From VAZQ01 sp050179645 (GTDB lineage Bacteria > Pseudomonadota > Alphaproteobacteria > Rhizobiales > Xanthobacteraceae), in NCBI GenBank assembly GCA_050179645.1, contig JBFXEX010000001.1:1-64000 (forward strand): a stretch of 64,000 nucleotides of DNA, written 5' to 3'. A model generated the notes under the pieces. It ran no database searches and was not told the DNA's origin. It saw only the letters and a list, made by a program, of their open reading frames with translations. This document shows, piece after piece, positions 11,186 through 20,136 of this stretch. The stretch's first letter is position 1; each line of letters begins with the position of its first letter. The position numbers were made by a program, and so were the translations under genes.

Positions 11186-11797
11186 TCAGGCTCCCTTCTG
11201 ACCCGGCTGGGGCGGTTCGTCATGTTCGCCGGCGTGGATCCGCTTCTCCTGCAGGATCAGGCTCTCGGTCTCCTCGACGTCGTGAAGACGTTGCGGCCAC
11301 TGGTTGAGCCGGATGCAAATGATGCAACGGATGACCTCGGCAAATCCCTGCAGGAGCAGGAGCACGCCGGTGATCGGGATCAGCGTCTTGAGCGGAAAGA
11401 CCGGCACGCCCGCCGGGCTGAAGATGCTGACTTCGCGGAACCGGACCGACATCGCGGCATAATTCCAGCCCGAATAGATGAAGGCCAGAACCGCCGGAAG
11501 AAAGAAGATGATGTAGAGGACGAGATCAAAGCTCGCCTGCGTGCGCGGCTTCCAAAGACGGTACACCACATCGGCGCGGACGTGCCCGTTGCGCGACAAC
11601 GCGTACGGACCGGCCATCAGAAACAACGCGCCATAGGTGATATAGCTGAAATCGAACGCCCAGGTCGTCGGCGCGTTCAGCACGTAGCGCACGAAAACTT
11701 CGTAGCTGACGCCGAGCGTCAGCACCAGGATCAGCCAGGCGAACGCCTTGCCAACCCACAAGCTGAGCGAGTCGATCCAGTAGGTGAACCGGATCAT
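11186..11797 (-). CDS. dctQ: TRAP transporter small permease (DctQ)
   Basis: 203 residues with four hydrophobic helices (around residues 13-35, 50-65, 88-110 and 130-155), beginning MIRFTYWIDSLSLWVGKAFAW. It is slightly longer than typical DctQ because of a charged C-terminal tail ('EKRIHAGEHDEPP'). It pairs with DctM in the membrane. It lies 114 bases after dctP, and that gap contains a strong hairpin (11847-11870) that could lower permease expression relative to the receptor. Confidence 0.9.
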   Translation of the reverse strand: MIRFTYWIDSLSLWVGKAFAWLILVLTLGVSYEVFVRYVLNAPTTWAFDFSYITYGALFLMAGPYALSRNGHVRADVVYRLWKPRTQASFDLVLYIIFFLPAVLAFIYSGWNYAAMSVRFREVSIFSPAGVPVFPLKTLIPITGVLLLLQGFAEVIRCIICIRLNQWPQRLHDVEETESLILQEKRIHAGEHDEPPQPGQKGA

Positions 11798-11846
11798 GAC
11801 CCGATCGCCAGTGCAAGTCGCCGCATCATGAGCCCCCAGCGCAAGT

Positions 11847-11870
11847 CGGACGGCGCGATACCGCGCCGTC
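11847..11870 (-). terminator. Hairpin between dctP and dctQ (possible partial terminator)
   Basis: GGACGGCGCG, loop ATAC, CGCGCCGTCC: a perfect 10-bp stem in the dctP-dctQ gap. No T-run follows on the transcribed (minus) strand, so it is more likely an attenuator or mRNA-stabilising hairpin than a full terminator. A second 18-base perfect palindrome, GCGGCACGGCCGTGCCGC, lies at 11885-11902 just after dctP. Confidence 0.5.
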
Positions 11871-11911
11871 CTTCTTGATCGTCAGCGGCACGGCCGTGCC
11901 GCCGGCCGCAA

Positions 11912-13045
11912 TCAGCTCTTCAATACGCCCGGGAAGTGATGGTTGAAAGCGCCCTTGTAGTCGGTCGCGTTCAGCATGTTGTAGAACACGACCCGCCTCA
12001 CCCAGGCCTTCTGCGAGTCCATGACCTTCTTCATGAACGGGTCCTTGCCCAGCGTCGCGATCAGACCGTCCCATGCCTTGATCTCGGCGTCGAACACGTC
12101 CTGCGGCGTACGCTTCACATTGACCTTTTCCTTATCGATCAGTTCCTGCAGGTCCTTCGAATACTGGTTCATGGCCAGCCACTCGTTGGCGGAAGAAGCC
12201 GCCTCGGCGGCGTATTGCAGGATCGCCTGTTGCTCCTTGGGCAGCGCGTTGAACTTCGTGCGGTTGAACATGATCTCGAAATACTCGGTCGCCTGATGAT
12301 GGCTGCCGAGCATGTAGTTCTTGGCCACGTTTTGCGAGCCGAAGCGGCGGTCCGAGGTCGGGTTATTGAACTCGAAGGCGTCGATCACGCCGCGCTCCAT
12401 CGCCGGCACGATTTCGCCGCCGGGAAGCTGCGCCACCGATAGACCCATGGACTGCATGAGGTCGGCGGCGAGACCGACGGTACGATACTTGAGGCCTTTC
12501 ATGTCGGCCATGCTGTTGATCGGCTTCTTGAACCAGCCGAGCGGCTGGGTCGGCATCGGCATGGCAAAGAAGCTCTTGACGTTGAGCTTCATGATCTGGG
12601 TCTGCAACTCTTCGAACAGCTCTTTGCCGCCGCCGGCGTAGATCCAGCCGAGGCCCTCGTTGGCGTTGAAGCCGAACACCGGGCCGGTGCCGAACAGCGA
12701 GGCAGCCTTGTGCTTGCCGTACCAGTACACGGTCACCGTATGGGCGGCGTCGATCTGGCCGCCATGCACGCCATCGAGCACCTGGAAGGGATGCACCACG
12801 GCGCCGGCGTTGAGCAGGTCGATCTTGAGCCGTCCGCCGGCCATGTCGTTGACGCGCTGGACGTATTGCTGCGCCATTTCGGTGAAGATATCGGTGGCAG
12901 GCCAAGAGGTCTGCATTCTCAGAGTCGCCGTCTGCGCGCGCGAAACCTGCGGCATCGCGACTGCCGCGGCGCCAGTCAGCGCAGCGCCGGCGAGAAACTT
13001 GCGGCGGGAGGTCGATTTGGACATGCGTGATGGTTCGGTCGTCAT
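11912..13045 (-). CDS. dctP: TRAP transporter substrate-binding protein (DctP/TakP-like)
   Basis: 377 residues from ATG 13045. AAGGAGG lies nine bases before this ATG but only three before the ATG at 13051. The leader is of the Tat type (SRRKFLAG, then Ala-rich to 'VSRAQ'). The mature protein has the order seen in 2-oxoacid/lactate-type TRAP receptors: 'GGRLKIDLLNAGAVV', 'WFKKPINSMADMKGLKYRT', 'LPGGEIVPAMERGVIDAFE'. The Arg in 'LKYRT' is the likely carboxylate anchor. It is the first gene of dctP-dctQ-dctM-amidase-small protein. The ligand is probably an organic acid, not further defined. Confidence 0.9.
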   Translation of the reverse strand: MTTEPSRMSKSTSRRKFLAGAALTGAAAVAMPQVSRAQTATLRMQTSWPATDIFTEMAQQYVQRVNDMAGGRLKIDLLNAGAVVHPFQVLDGVHGGQIDAAHTVTVYWYGKHKAASLFGTGPVFGFNANEGLGWIYAGGGKELFEELQTQIMKLNVKSFFAMPMPTQPLGWFKKPINSMADMKGLKYRTVGLAADLMQSMGLSVAQLPGGEIVPAMERGVIDAFEFNNPTSDRRFGSQNVAKNYMLGSHHQATEYFEIMFNRTKFNALPKEQQAILQYAAEAASSANEWLAMNQYSKDLQELIDKEKVNVKRTPQDVFDAEIKAWDGLIATLGKDPFMKKVMDSQKAWVRRVVFYNMLNATDYKGAFNHHFPGVLKS

Positions 13046-13051
13046 GGGCAT

Positions 13052-13392
13052 TGCCCTCCTTGGGTTAAACTCCTCGCGGCATTCTGGGGGCCGCTTGAGT
13101 GATGAACGATACGATTGGGGTCCCTATTCCAAATTAGGCACCCTATTCAATTGGATTTAGCTTTTAGGGGCTGCGGAGACAAGGCTCGAATTGGCACGCT
13201 TCGCCGCATGCGACAACGGCATCGGCCGCAAACGTACGGCCTTCCCCCGTTCCGGCGCAGCGTCATCCCCCCCGTCGGTCTGGGGCGGATCGCCGGTCTA
13301 ATGCTAAAGTCGTATATCGCGCATCGGTCCCAGGTGGGCTCGCGCCCCATTGCACCGTTAATGCGCCTCATGGCCCTCCGCCGACGTGGCCC
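13052..13392. other. Intergenic region upstream of the TRAP operon
   Basis: About 340 bases between dctP and the HPP gene. It holds the dctP ribosome-binding site next to 13052 and presumably the operon promoter. Around 13105-13150 the sequence is A/T-richer than its surroundings. I see no convincing gene, since the open frames here lack family features, and no clear operator. Confidence 0.5.
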
Positions 13393-13956
13393 TCACCACC
13401 AGCGGGCGGGCCAGGCGCCGCGCCGCACCAGGTTGTGCCAGACCAGCGCAAAGACGCCGAGCAGGCAAGCGCCGATCGCGACCGGCGCGATCAGGAAATG
13501 CCACGACATGTTGTTGACGACCACGACCAGCGGGTCGATGCCGGCCGGCGGGTGAAATGTCCGTGTGAGCTGCATCACCGCCATCGCCAGCCCGACCGCG
13601 AGCGCGGCCGCCCACGGCACCGGCCCGGCAAGCTGCAGCACGATGAGACCGACCAGCGTCGAAATCAGGTGGCCGCCGATCAGCGCCCGTGGCTGCGCCG
13701 GCTCGGCATGGGGCGTGCCCATCACCAGGACGATTGACGTGGCGAACGGGATGAACATCAGCGGGAAGGCGAAACGGTCGGACAGCCACTCCATCGCGGC
13801 GATTGCAAGTGCGCCGCCGGCGCCGCCGGCCAACGCCAAAAAGACCGCCCGCCGGGCGAGGCTTTCGGGTGGTCTGGGTCGGGGATCGGGATCTCGCACA
13901 GGGTCACACGCCGTTACGGTTGGGACCGGCTTATCGCCTCGACCCGTCTGAATCAA
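13393..13956 (-). CDS. HPP family membrane protein
   Basis: 187 residues. The signature 'FHPPAGIDPLV' (about residues 133-143) defines the HPP family. There are four to five hydrophobic helices after a proline-rich, hydrophilic N-terminus (residues 1-33). Some HPP proteins have been linked to nitrite transport in cyanobacteria and chloroplasts; the role here is unknown. The start at 13956 may be too early, as no strong ribosome-binding site is evident and the first 30 residues look non-conserved. The porin gene upstream on the same strand is separated by a terminator. Confidence 0.75.
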   Translation of the reverse strand: MIQTGRGDKPVPTVTACDPVRDPDPRPRPPESLARRAVFLALAGGAGGALAIAAMEWLSDRFAFPLMFIPFATSIVLVMGTPHAEPAQPRALIGGHLISTLVGLIVLQLAGPVPWAAALAVGLAMAVMQLTRTFHPPAGIDPLVVVVNNMSWHFLIAPVAIGACLLGVFALVWHNLVRRGAWPARWW

Positions 13957-13987
13957 ATGGGCGGCGGCCCTTGCGGAGCCGCCGCCC
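13955..13987 (-). terminator. Intrinsic terminator of the porin gene
   Basis: GGGCGGCGGC and GCCGCCGCCC form a 10-bp stem with a 9-base loop, 18 bases after the porin stop codon in the transcribed direction. It is followed on the minus strand by CATTTGATT. The stem overlaps the start region of the HPP gene. Confidence 0.7.
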
Positions 13988-14005
13988 GATGTCGGAGTTA
14001 ACTGC

Positions 14006-15004
14006 TTACTTGAGGTTGGCCAGAGCGGTCAGGTCGAACTTGCCCGACACGATGAAGGCCGAGCTGCACCAGCTGGAGCCGAAGCCGCCCGGGTTGATCG
14101 GCGTGACGCTGTTGGTGAAGCGAGCGGTCTGGTCGCCGGTGAAGGCGTTGCAGTCGCCGTCGCTCAGGTTGGTGTCGTAGTAGCGAAGATCAAGCGTGAA
14201 CACGCTCTTGGTGAAGCCGATGCCGAGGTTCCAGGTGGTGTAGCTCTGGAACGGGAGGCCGTCCGGATACGGCGGAGCGCATGCCGCCGCAGCATTCTGC
14301 GTGCAATAGAACGAGTCGGTCTGTCCAAGGTACCAGTGACCGATTTCCGCCGAGGCGTAGAAGCCCAGACCGGCCGGCAGCATGTTGCTCGGTGCGGTGT
14401 ACTTGATGTTGCCGACCACGAAGGTGCCGTCGGCGCCCGAGTTCAGGACCGAGTTCGAGTAGTACGCGGCACCGCCGATGGTGATGTATTCGTTCACCGT
14501 CAGGGCGGCCTTGGCGTAGACTTCCCAGAAGCTCAGGTTCGACTTGACGATGTTGCCGTTGATCGGAATCGCCCCGTTCTGCTGACACTCGAGCGGCGAG
14601 GTCACCAGGGTGTTGAAGCACTGCCCGCCCGGATACCAGTAGTACCAGGCGCCGAAATCGAGCGCGAGGGCGCCGAAGGTCGGACGCACGCCGGCCCAGA
14701 AGTCGATCTCAGCCGCGGCCCGGTTCGGGAAGCTGATGCTTGCCGCCCCGATGCCCCCGTAGAACTGCAGATCTTTCCACGGATTGTAGCGCTGTTCGAA
14801 GTAGGCGATCACCGAAGGCTTGTGGTTCGACTGGCTGATACCGCGGAAGTTATAGTCCGAGGTCAGCACTGCACCGAACGCGGCGTCCCACTGCGGAAAT
14901 TCCGGCGCCTTCGGCGGTGCCTTGGTGACCATCTTCAGGTCGGCTGCCAGTGCCGGCGTTGCGAGTGCCGCGACGGCCGCGGCGACCAGGAAAAACTTTT
15001 TCAT
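14006..15004 (-). CDS. TorF-family outer-membrane porin-like protein
   Basis: 332 residues with a Sec signal peptide MKKFFLVAAAVAALATPALA, after which the protein is rich in alternating aromatic beta-strand sequence, such as 'FGAVLTSDYNFRGISQSN' (residues ~44-61), the hallmark of the TorF (TIGR02001) group. It ends in a C-terminal strand. It should form an outer-membrane beta-barrel. Cysteine pairs occur in 'GQCFN', 'SPLECQQ' and late in the protein. The start at 15004 is set by AAGGGG eight bases upstream. The long A/T-rich region before it suggests regulated expression from a single-gene unit. Confidence 0.85.
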   Translation of the reverse strand: MKKFFLVAAAVAALATPALAADLKMVTKAPPKAPEFPQWDAAFGAVLTSDYNFRGISQSNHKPSVIAYFEQRYNPWKDLQFYGGIGAASISFPNRAAAEIDFWAGVRPTFGALALDFGAWYYWYPGGQCFNTLVTSPLECQQNGAIPINGNIVKSNLSFWEVYAKAALTVNEYITIGGAAYYSNSVLNSGADGTFVVGNIKYTAPSNMLPAGLGFYASAEIGHWYLGQTDSFYCTQNAAAACAPPYPDGLPFQSYTTWNLGIGFTKSVFTLDLRYYDTNLSDGDCNAFTGDQTARFTNSVTPINPGGFGSSWCSSAFIVSGKFDLTALANLK

Positions 15005-15480
15005 CTTCTGCCCCTTTATTTCGAAACGCCGCCCGACTCCGGCGATGCTCGAACCCCACGTTAGACTTGCCCCGTTTTGGCGCGACCCCCGCGCCGTCTT
15101 GTGACCGTGAGTTAACGGCAGATGAACACGGTTGAACAATATGAAAACGCACGCAATTGCCGAACTTTTGGGCAATTTTAACTAATCGGAAGAGATCGGA
15201 ATACCGTGTTGCCAATGAGTTACAGCGCATTCGCGAACCGCGCCGAAAGTTTTTGCAAATAACAAGAGGCAGCAAAACACACCACGGAACTTAATGAGCA
15301 AATGCAACGCGCGAAAATCGAAAGTCGCCGACCTGTGTCCGCAATATCACCATGACGCGAGCGCGGGTCGCGACCGGCGGAGCGAGCAGAACGGCCGATT
15401 CGACGAGCCCTCCGCTTCGACCCGGACCAGACTCAATTTAGAATGCGATTCGCGTAAATACCCGGACAGGAGCGTTCGCG
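15005..15480. other. Long divergent intergenic region between porin and DUF2165 genes
   Basis: 476 bases and lower in GC than the flanks, especially 15115-15200. It should hold the promoters of both divergent genes. Apart from the inverted repeat at 15155-15177 I see no gene or recognised RNA element. Confidence 0.5.
15155..15177. promoter_or_regulatory. Inverted repeat upstream of the porin gene
   Basis: AATTGCC, nine bases, GGCAATT: a perfect 7-bp inverted repeat about 150 bases upstream of the porin start. It could be a regulator site or an RNA hairpin. No known operator is matched. Confidence 0.35.
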
Positions 15481-15966
15481 ATGCCGATCCGCGCGGCCAA
15501 GATCGTGATGGTCGCCGCCATTGCGCTGTTCGCCAGCGTCGTCACGTTCGGCAACCTGACGGACTACGAGACCAACTACCTGTTCGTACAGCACGTGCTG
15601 TCGATGGACACGATTCTGCCGTTCTCCGACATCCGTTACCGCGCCATCACCGATCCGGCGCTGCATCGTGCCGCCTACGCGCTGATCATCGCGACCGAGG
15701 GCGCGATCGCGCTGCTATGCTGGATGGGCGCATTCCAGCTCGCGCGTCACGTCCGCGCCGACGCTGCCGCCTTCAACCGGGCCAAGGGCATCGCGGTGAT
15801 CGGCCTCATGCTCGGCTTCCTGCTGTGGCAGGTCGGGTTCATGACCGTTGGCGGCGAGTGGTTCGGCATGTGGCAGTCGCAGCAGTGGAACGGCGTGCCG
15901 AGCGCCTTCCGCTTCGTCATGGTGATTATGGCGGTGCTGATCTTCCTGGCGCTGCCGGACCCGTGA
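15481..15966 (+). CDS. DUF2165 family small integral membrane protein
   Basis: 161 residues with four hydrophobic helices (near 5-25, 63-83, 100-120 and 138-157). The pattern 'FGNLTDYETNYLFVQHVLSMDT' and 'RAITDPALHRAAYALIIATE', broken here by the intervening segment, is that of DUF2165, an uncharacterised inner-membrane family. 'GGEWFGMWQSQQWNG' near residue 125 is the most conserved-looking loop. It is transcribed away from the porin gene and ends six bases before the convergent kinase gene. Confidence 0.75.
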   Translation: MPIRAAKIVMVAAIALFASVVTFGNLTDYETNYLFVQHVLSMDTILPFSDIRYRAITDPALHRAAYALIIATEGAIALLCWMGAFQLARHVRADAAAFNRAKGIAVIGLMLGFLLWQVGFMTVGGEWFGMWQSQQWNGVPSAFRFVMVIMAVLIFLALPDP

Positions 15967-15972
15967 GCCCGC

Positions 15973-17892
15973 TCAGGCCGCGCCCTGTCGTACCGCCCCG
16001 AGCGGAATGTCGAACCGGCAACGAAGGCCATCCTCGGCGAAGTCCAGGTCGACCGAGCCGTCAAGCTCGCGGGAGATCAGATCGCGAATGAGACCGACGC
16101 CATAGCCGTCGACCGGCGCAGCGGAGATCCTGGGACCGCGGATCTCGCGCCAGGCGATCGACAGGATTGCGTTGCCCTCCCCCGCCGCCCCGCAGGACCA
16201 GTTCACCTCCACGCGTCCATGCGGACTCGACAGCGCGCCGAACCTCGCGGCGTTCGTCGCCAGTTCGTGGAAGGCCACGGCCAGCGTCCGGGCCGCGGCG
16301 GCGGAGAGCGCGACGGCCGGACCGTTGATCAAGGCGTTGGCGTCGGATGCGTGCGAGGACAGCAACTGGCGAAGCAGGCCAGCGAGGTCGATGCCCTGCC
16401 ATCGATTCCTGCTCAGCAGCGAGTGGATGTCGGCGACCGATTGAATGCGCCCGCTGAGAGCCTGCGCGGATTCACCGGCCGGGTGCGCTTGCGCGGTGAC
16501 GACGGCGACGTGCGCCAGGAGTTTTGCCACGTGGCGGTCGATCTCGTCGATCAACAAGCTCTGGCTCCGCTCGGATCGCTTGCGATCGGTGACATCGAGC
16601 GTCAGGCCTTTGAGCCGCATTCGCCGGCCGACCGGGCTGAACTCGACCTTGGCGGTCTCCTCCAGCCAGATGTCGTTGCCGTCCGGATGCTTGAACCGGA
16701 AGTCGATGGTATAGCCGGGGTTTTCCGGGCGGGCGCGCTGCACGATCTGCTTGAAGCGCGCACGGTCGTCCGGGTGAACCCGGGCGAGAAAGTCGCTCAC
16801 GGTAAATTCCCGGCTCGCATCGAACCCCAGGACCTGTGCGGCGTTGGCGCTGCGCGTCGAAACCTCGGTGCCGATGTCCCAGGCGAAGGCCGTGACCGAG
16901 CCTGCCGTCAGCGCCTCCTGCAGCCGCGTTTCACTGTCGATCAGCGCAGTTTCGCTCTGCCGCCGCTCGGCGAACAGCGCGGCCAGAACGTAGGCGCAGA
17001 GCGCTACCGCCAGGATGCCGACCTGCGCCACCAGCACGCGATCCGCCATCGGCAGATCGGGATAACCGAAGTGATTGGCTCCGACGGTGGTGGTCCAGAC
17101 GATCGCCACTGCGATCAGGAAGGCTGCCGCGGCGGCAAATACCGGCCGGCAGCGCGACGCGATCCACAGGAGCAGCGGAAACAGCAGCGCAACCGGCACG
17201 ATGGTCTTCCAATGGGCCGGCGGCAGGGCAATCGCCACGATGATCGCGACGACCAGCACGGCCAGCGCCAGCAGGCCTTCGATGGTCTCGCTGCGGGACG
17301 GCGGTTCGCGCGCCGCCCAGGCGAGACCGATCACCAGCGGCGCAATCGTCACGATGCCGAGGCCGTCGGATGCGAACCAGTTCTGCCAGATGACGAAGAG
17401 CGAGCTGGTCGGATCGTGGAACAGCGCGAAGCCCAAGGCCCCGCCGACGCCGGACGCCGCGGCCGCGACGATCGCCGCCCCGAGCAGCCCCAGCACGTTC
17501 GACAGTTTGTCGAGGCTGAAGTCCAGGCCGAAATAGCGCTCGACCAGGTAGGCCATCAGCACCGCTTCTCCGGCATTGCACAGCGCAAAGATCAGCGTGC
17601 TCCAGAGGTTGCGGTCGCCCAGGAGATTGGCCGCGATGGTCGCGGCCGCCGTGCCGAGCGCCACCGGCCATCGCGCGCTCGGCCCCAGCGCAATGAGCGC
17701 GCCGGCGGCCACACCGGCGGCAGGCCAGAATACCGCGACGCCCTCGGGGGTGAGCAGCGTAAGGCTTAGCTTCGCGGTCAGCACGTAGACGCCGCCGACC
17801 AGCACGGCGATCCCGATCGCGTTCACCCAGCGCTGTCCGGACAGCACCGCGTCAACCCCACCCTTCTTCCGGCTCATTGGATCGAATTGCAT
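15973..17892 (-). CDS. MASE1-PAS-HWE sensor histidine kinase with degenerate phosphoacceptor
   Basis: 639 residues. Residues ~20-310 form eight hydrophobic helices of a MASE1 sensor ('GVAVFWPAAGVAAGALIALG' at 51-70). Residues ~323-437 are a PAS domain with the 'RVHPDDRARF' motif. Residues ~445-635 are an HWE-type kinase core with 'FHELATNAARFGALS' (541-555), 'IAWREIRGP' (579-587) and 'GYGVGLIRDLI'. In the family the phosphoacceptor box reads E-L-N-H-R-V-K-N; here it reads E450-I-D-R-H-V-A-K457. Arg replaces the expected His, and a His sits one place later. The ATP lobe looks intact. Whether it autophosphorylates is uncertain. It is a membrane-bound signalling protein with no response regulator beside it. 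Confidence 0.85.
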   Translation of the reverse strand: MQFDPMSRKKGGVDAVLSGQRWVNAIGIAVLVGGVYVLTAKLSLTLLTPEGVAVFWPAAGVAAGALIALGPSARWPVALGTAAATIAANLLGDRNLWSTLIFALCNAGEAVLMAYLVERYFGLDFSLDKLSNVLGLLGAAIVAAAASGVGGALGFALFHDPTSSLFVIWQNWFASDGLGIVTIAPLVIGLAWAAREPPSRSETIEGLLALAVLVVAIIVAIALPPAHWKTIVPVALLFPLLLWIASRCRPVFAAAAAFLIAVAIVWTTTVGANHFGYPDLPMADRVLVAQVGILAVALCAYVLAALFAERRQSETALIDSETRLQEALTAGSVTAFAWDIGTEVSTRSANAAQVLGFDASREFTVSDFLARVHPDDRARFKQIVQRARPENPGYTIDFRFKHPDGNDIWLEETAKVEFSPVGRRMRLKGLTLDVTDRKRSERSQSLLIDEIDRHVAKLLAHVAVVTAQAHPAGESAQALSGRIQSVADIHSLLSRNRWQGIDLAGLLRQLLSSHASDANALINGPAVALSAAAARTLAVAFHELATNAARFGALSSPHGRVEVNWSCGAAGEGNAILSIAWREIRGPRISAAPVDGYGVGLIRDLISRELDGSVDLDFAEDGLRCRFDIPLGAVRQGAA

Positions 17893-18087
17893 CCCGCATC
17901 CCCGCTGGCGGCCGGATGCAACGATAGCGAATTGCCGGTAGCCCGTCAGGGGGTGGCAGGGACCGTGCGCCGCGATTGTCGCGACGGCGGCGCGGGGGTA
18001 GGCTTCGTCCGATGGCGTGCCGCGGGATCGTCCCCGAGGTCAACCGCCGGGCCACCCGCCAACCGAAGGCCGCGCGCCCTCATTCCC

Positions 18088-19350
18088 ATGCCGTTCGCGT
18101 TCGTCCGAGGCAATCGGCTCATCGGTCTTCTGCTTCGGAATGCAGACTTCAGCATCTATTCGGCCGGCAGCGGCGTGTCGCTGATCGGCATGTGGATGCA
18201 GCGGATCGCGATCGGCTGGCTCACCTGGCAATTGACCGAGTCCGGTTTATGGCTGGGGATCGTCGCCTTCGCCGACTTCTTTCCAGTACTGCTGATCGGC
18301 CCGATTGCCGGGGCTGTGGCCGACCGCTGGGACCGGCTGCGCGTCGTCAAGATTTGCCAGACCATTTCGCTGGTGCAGGCGACCGTTCTGTTCGTGCTGA
18401 CGGTTACTGATCATATCAACATCGGGCTGCTGGTCGCCCTGACGGCGTTCCAGGGCTTCGTCGTCGCATTCAACCAGCCGGCCCGGCTGGTGCTCGTTCC
18501 GTCGCTGGTGCCGGAGCAGGACCTCGGTGCCGCGGTCGCCATCAACTCGGTCATCTTCAATACCGCCCGCTTCATCGGTCCGATGTTTGCCGGCGTAGCA
18601 ATCGTCTGGTCCGGCGTGGCCGCGACCTTTGCGGCCAATGCGCTGAGCTACGTGGTCTTCCTGTTCGCGCTGGCGCGCATCCGTATCGCGCCGGCTGTCA
18701 GCGAGGAAGCCGGGCACGGCAGCTTCGCTGCCGACTTGCGGGAGGGCATCCGCTATACGGCGACGCATCCGGGGATCGCACCACTGCTCTGGCTGTTGAT
18801 CGCACTCGGCATCGGCGGACGGCCGCTCAACGAACTGCTGCCTGGTTTCGCCGCCGACGTCTTCCGCTCCGGCGCCGGCGGACTGTCGATCCTCGCCTCG
18901 GCGATCGGCGGCGGCGCCATCCTGGGCGGCGTCTGGCTCGCCCATCGCGCGCACGCGTCGAGCATGCTCTATGTCGCTATCGGCACCGCGATGGTCGGCG
19001 CCCTCGCCGCCATCATGGCGGTCGCCACCATCAGCATGTGGGTCGCCGTACCGGCGGTTGCGGTTTTTGGATTCTGCATGTCGGCCTCCGGAATCTCCAT
19101 CCAGACGCTCGTTCAACTTGCCTCCGACGGCCACATGCGCGGGCGCGTCATGGGCCTCTACGGGCTGATCTTCCGCGGCGCGCCCGCGATCGGCGCACTG
19201 GCAGCCGGACTCGCATCGGCCCAATTCGGACTGCGCTGGCCGGTGTTCTTCGGCGCGCTGCTGGTGATCGCGGCTTGCCTTTGGACCTACCGCAGTCGCG
19301 AGCGGATCGCCGCGGCGCTGCAGACCAGGCAGCGGGATAAGGCGGCGTGA
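18088..19350 (+). CDS. Major facilitator superfamily exporter (DHA3-like)
   Basis: 420 residues from ATG 18088, with about 12 transmembrane helices. The loop 2-3 motif is 'GAVADRWDRLRVVKI', as in drug or siderophore exporters of the EntS/DHA3 group. A 'GSGVSLIGMWMQRIAIGWL' first helix pair is also typical. It exports an unknown small molecule using the proton gradient. The reading frame extends upstream to 17887, but that part lacks family similarity and overlaps the kinase start. No strong ribosome-binding site is visible, so the start is moderately certain. Confidence 0.8.
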   Translation: MPFAFVRGNRLIGLLLRNADFSIYSAGSGVSLIGMWMQRIAIGWLTWQLTESGLWLGIVAFADFFPVLLIGPIAGAVADRWDRLRVVKICQTISLVQATVLFVLTVTDHINIGLLVALTAFQGFVVAFNQPARLVLVPSLVPEQDLGAAVAINSVIFNTARFIGPMFAGVAIVWSGVAATFAANALSYVVFLFALARIRIAPAVSEEAGHGSFAADLREGIRYTATHPGIAPLLWLLIALGIGGRPLNELLPGFAADVFRSGAGGLSILASAIGGGAILGGVWLAHRAHASSMLYVAIGTAMVGALAAIMAVATISMWVAVPAVAVFGFCMSASGISIQTLVQLASDGHMRGRVMGLYGLIFRGAPAIGALAAGLASAQFGLRWPVFFGALLVIAACLWTYRSRERIAAALQTRQRDKAA

Positions 19351-19543
19351 TTATTGCTACGAGCTACGCTTGCTCAACCCACGAAATACACATCGGTAAG
19401 AACAGACAGCGTTCTGCGCTGGCGCAGGCGGCATTTAGCAATTTCGAGCAAGAACGAGCAGTCCGCGACAAGCACAATCGTGTCCGGCGTGTCAATTGGA
19501 GCTCCAGGGTGCCTCAAGCACAGACACCAGGGAAAACGCCTCA

Positions 19544-20047
19544 ATGAAACCAATCTATCTTGGACTATTCGGTGCAACTGTAATGTCATGCACCATTGCA
19601 GCATTGGCGTCCGAGGTTGAGGTGACCGAAAATGTGTCACCGATTTATGGCGCGGCGCTCCCCACGGGATATCGTCATTGGCAATTCATCGCCCCGGCGC
19701 TGGAAGCAGCTCCTTTAGACGAGCTTCGTGCCGTTCTTGGGAATGATCTGGCGATCGAAGCGTATCGGAAAGAGACGATTCCCTTTCCGGACGGGACAGT
19801 TCTCGTGAAACTCGCGTGGAAGCGGTTTCAGTCATCTGAATTCGAACCAGCCTCCGTTCCCGGTATGGCCACCACCATCCAGATCATGGTCAAAGATTCG
19901 AAGAAGTACTCGACCACGAGCGGTTGGGGATTCGGCAGATTTGTAAACGGCGAACCTGCAAGCGAAGAGCAGCACCAAACCTGCTTTGCCTGTCACGAGG
20001 CCCGCGTGAAAGGACATGACTTCGTCTTCACGCGGTTTGCTCCGTGA
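19544..20047 (+). CDS. Cytochrome P460 family protein
   Basis: 167 residues with a Sec signal peptide (to about 'ALASEVE'). The C-terminal c-type haem site is 'CFACHE' (Cys147-Cys150-His151). The central region with 'YRKETIPFPDGTVLVKLAWK' (residues ~74-93) is the beta-barrel hallmark of P460 domains, which oxidise hydroxylamine or handle NO-type substrates in studied members. It should be periplasmic. Base composition is clearly lower in GC than the flanking genes. The epoxide-hydrolase-like gene follows by about 90 bases on the same strand. Confidence 0.85.
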   Translation: MKPIYLGLFGATVMSCTIAALASEVEVTENVSPIYGAALPTGYRHWQFIAPALEAAPLDELRAVLGNDLAIEAYRKETIPFPDGTVLVKLAWKRFQSSEFEPASVPGMATTIQIMVKDSKKYSTTSGWGFGRFVNGEPASEEQHQTCFACHEARVKGHDFVFTRFAP

Positions 20048-20136
20048 CAGTCCCACAAGACCCGCTCTGCCGCCTACCGATCCCTGACGTGCGCTTCTCT
20101 CCTAACTCGATGGTCTTCACAAGAAAGAAATCTGCG

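Noticed and set aside
16219..17769. 516-codon plus-strand frame
   Set aside because: Antisense to the MASE1/HWE kinase, which has clear domain motifs. The frame's product is Arg/Gln/Gly-rich without recognisable features.
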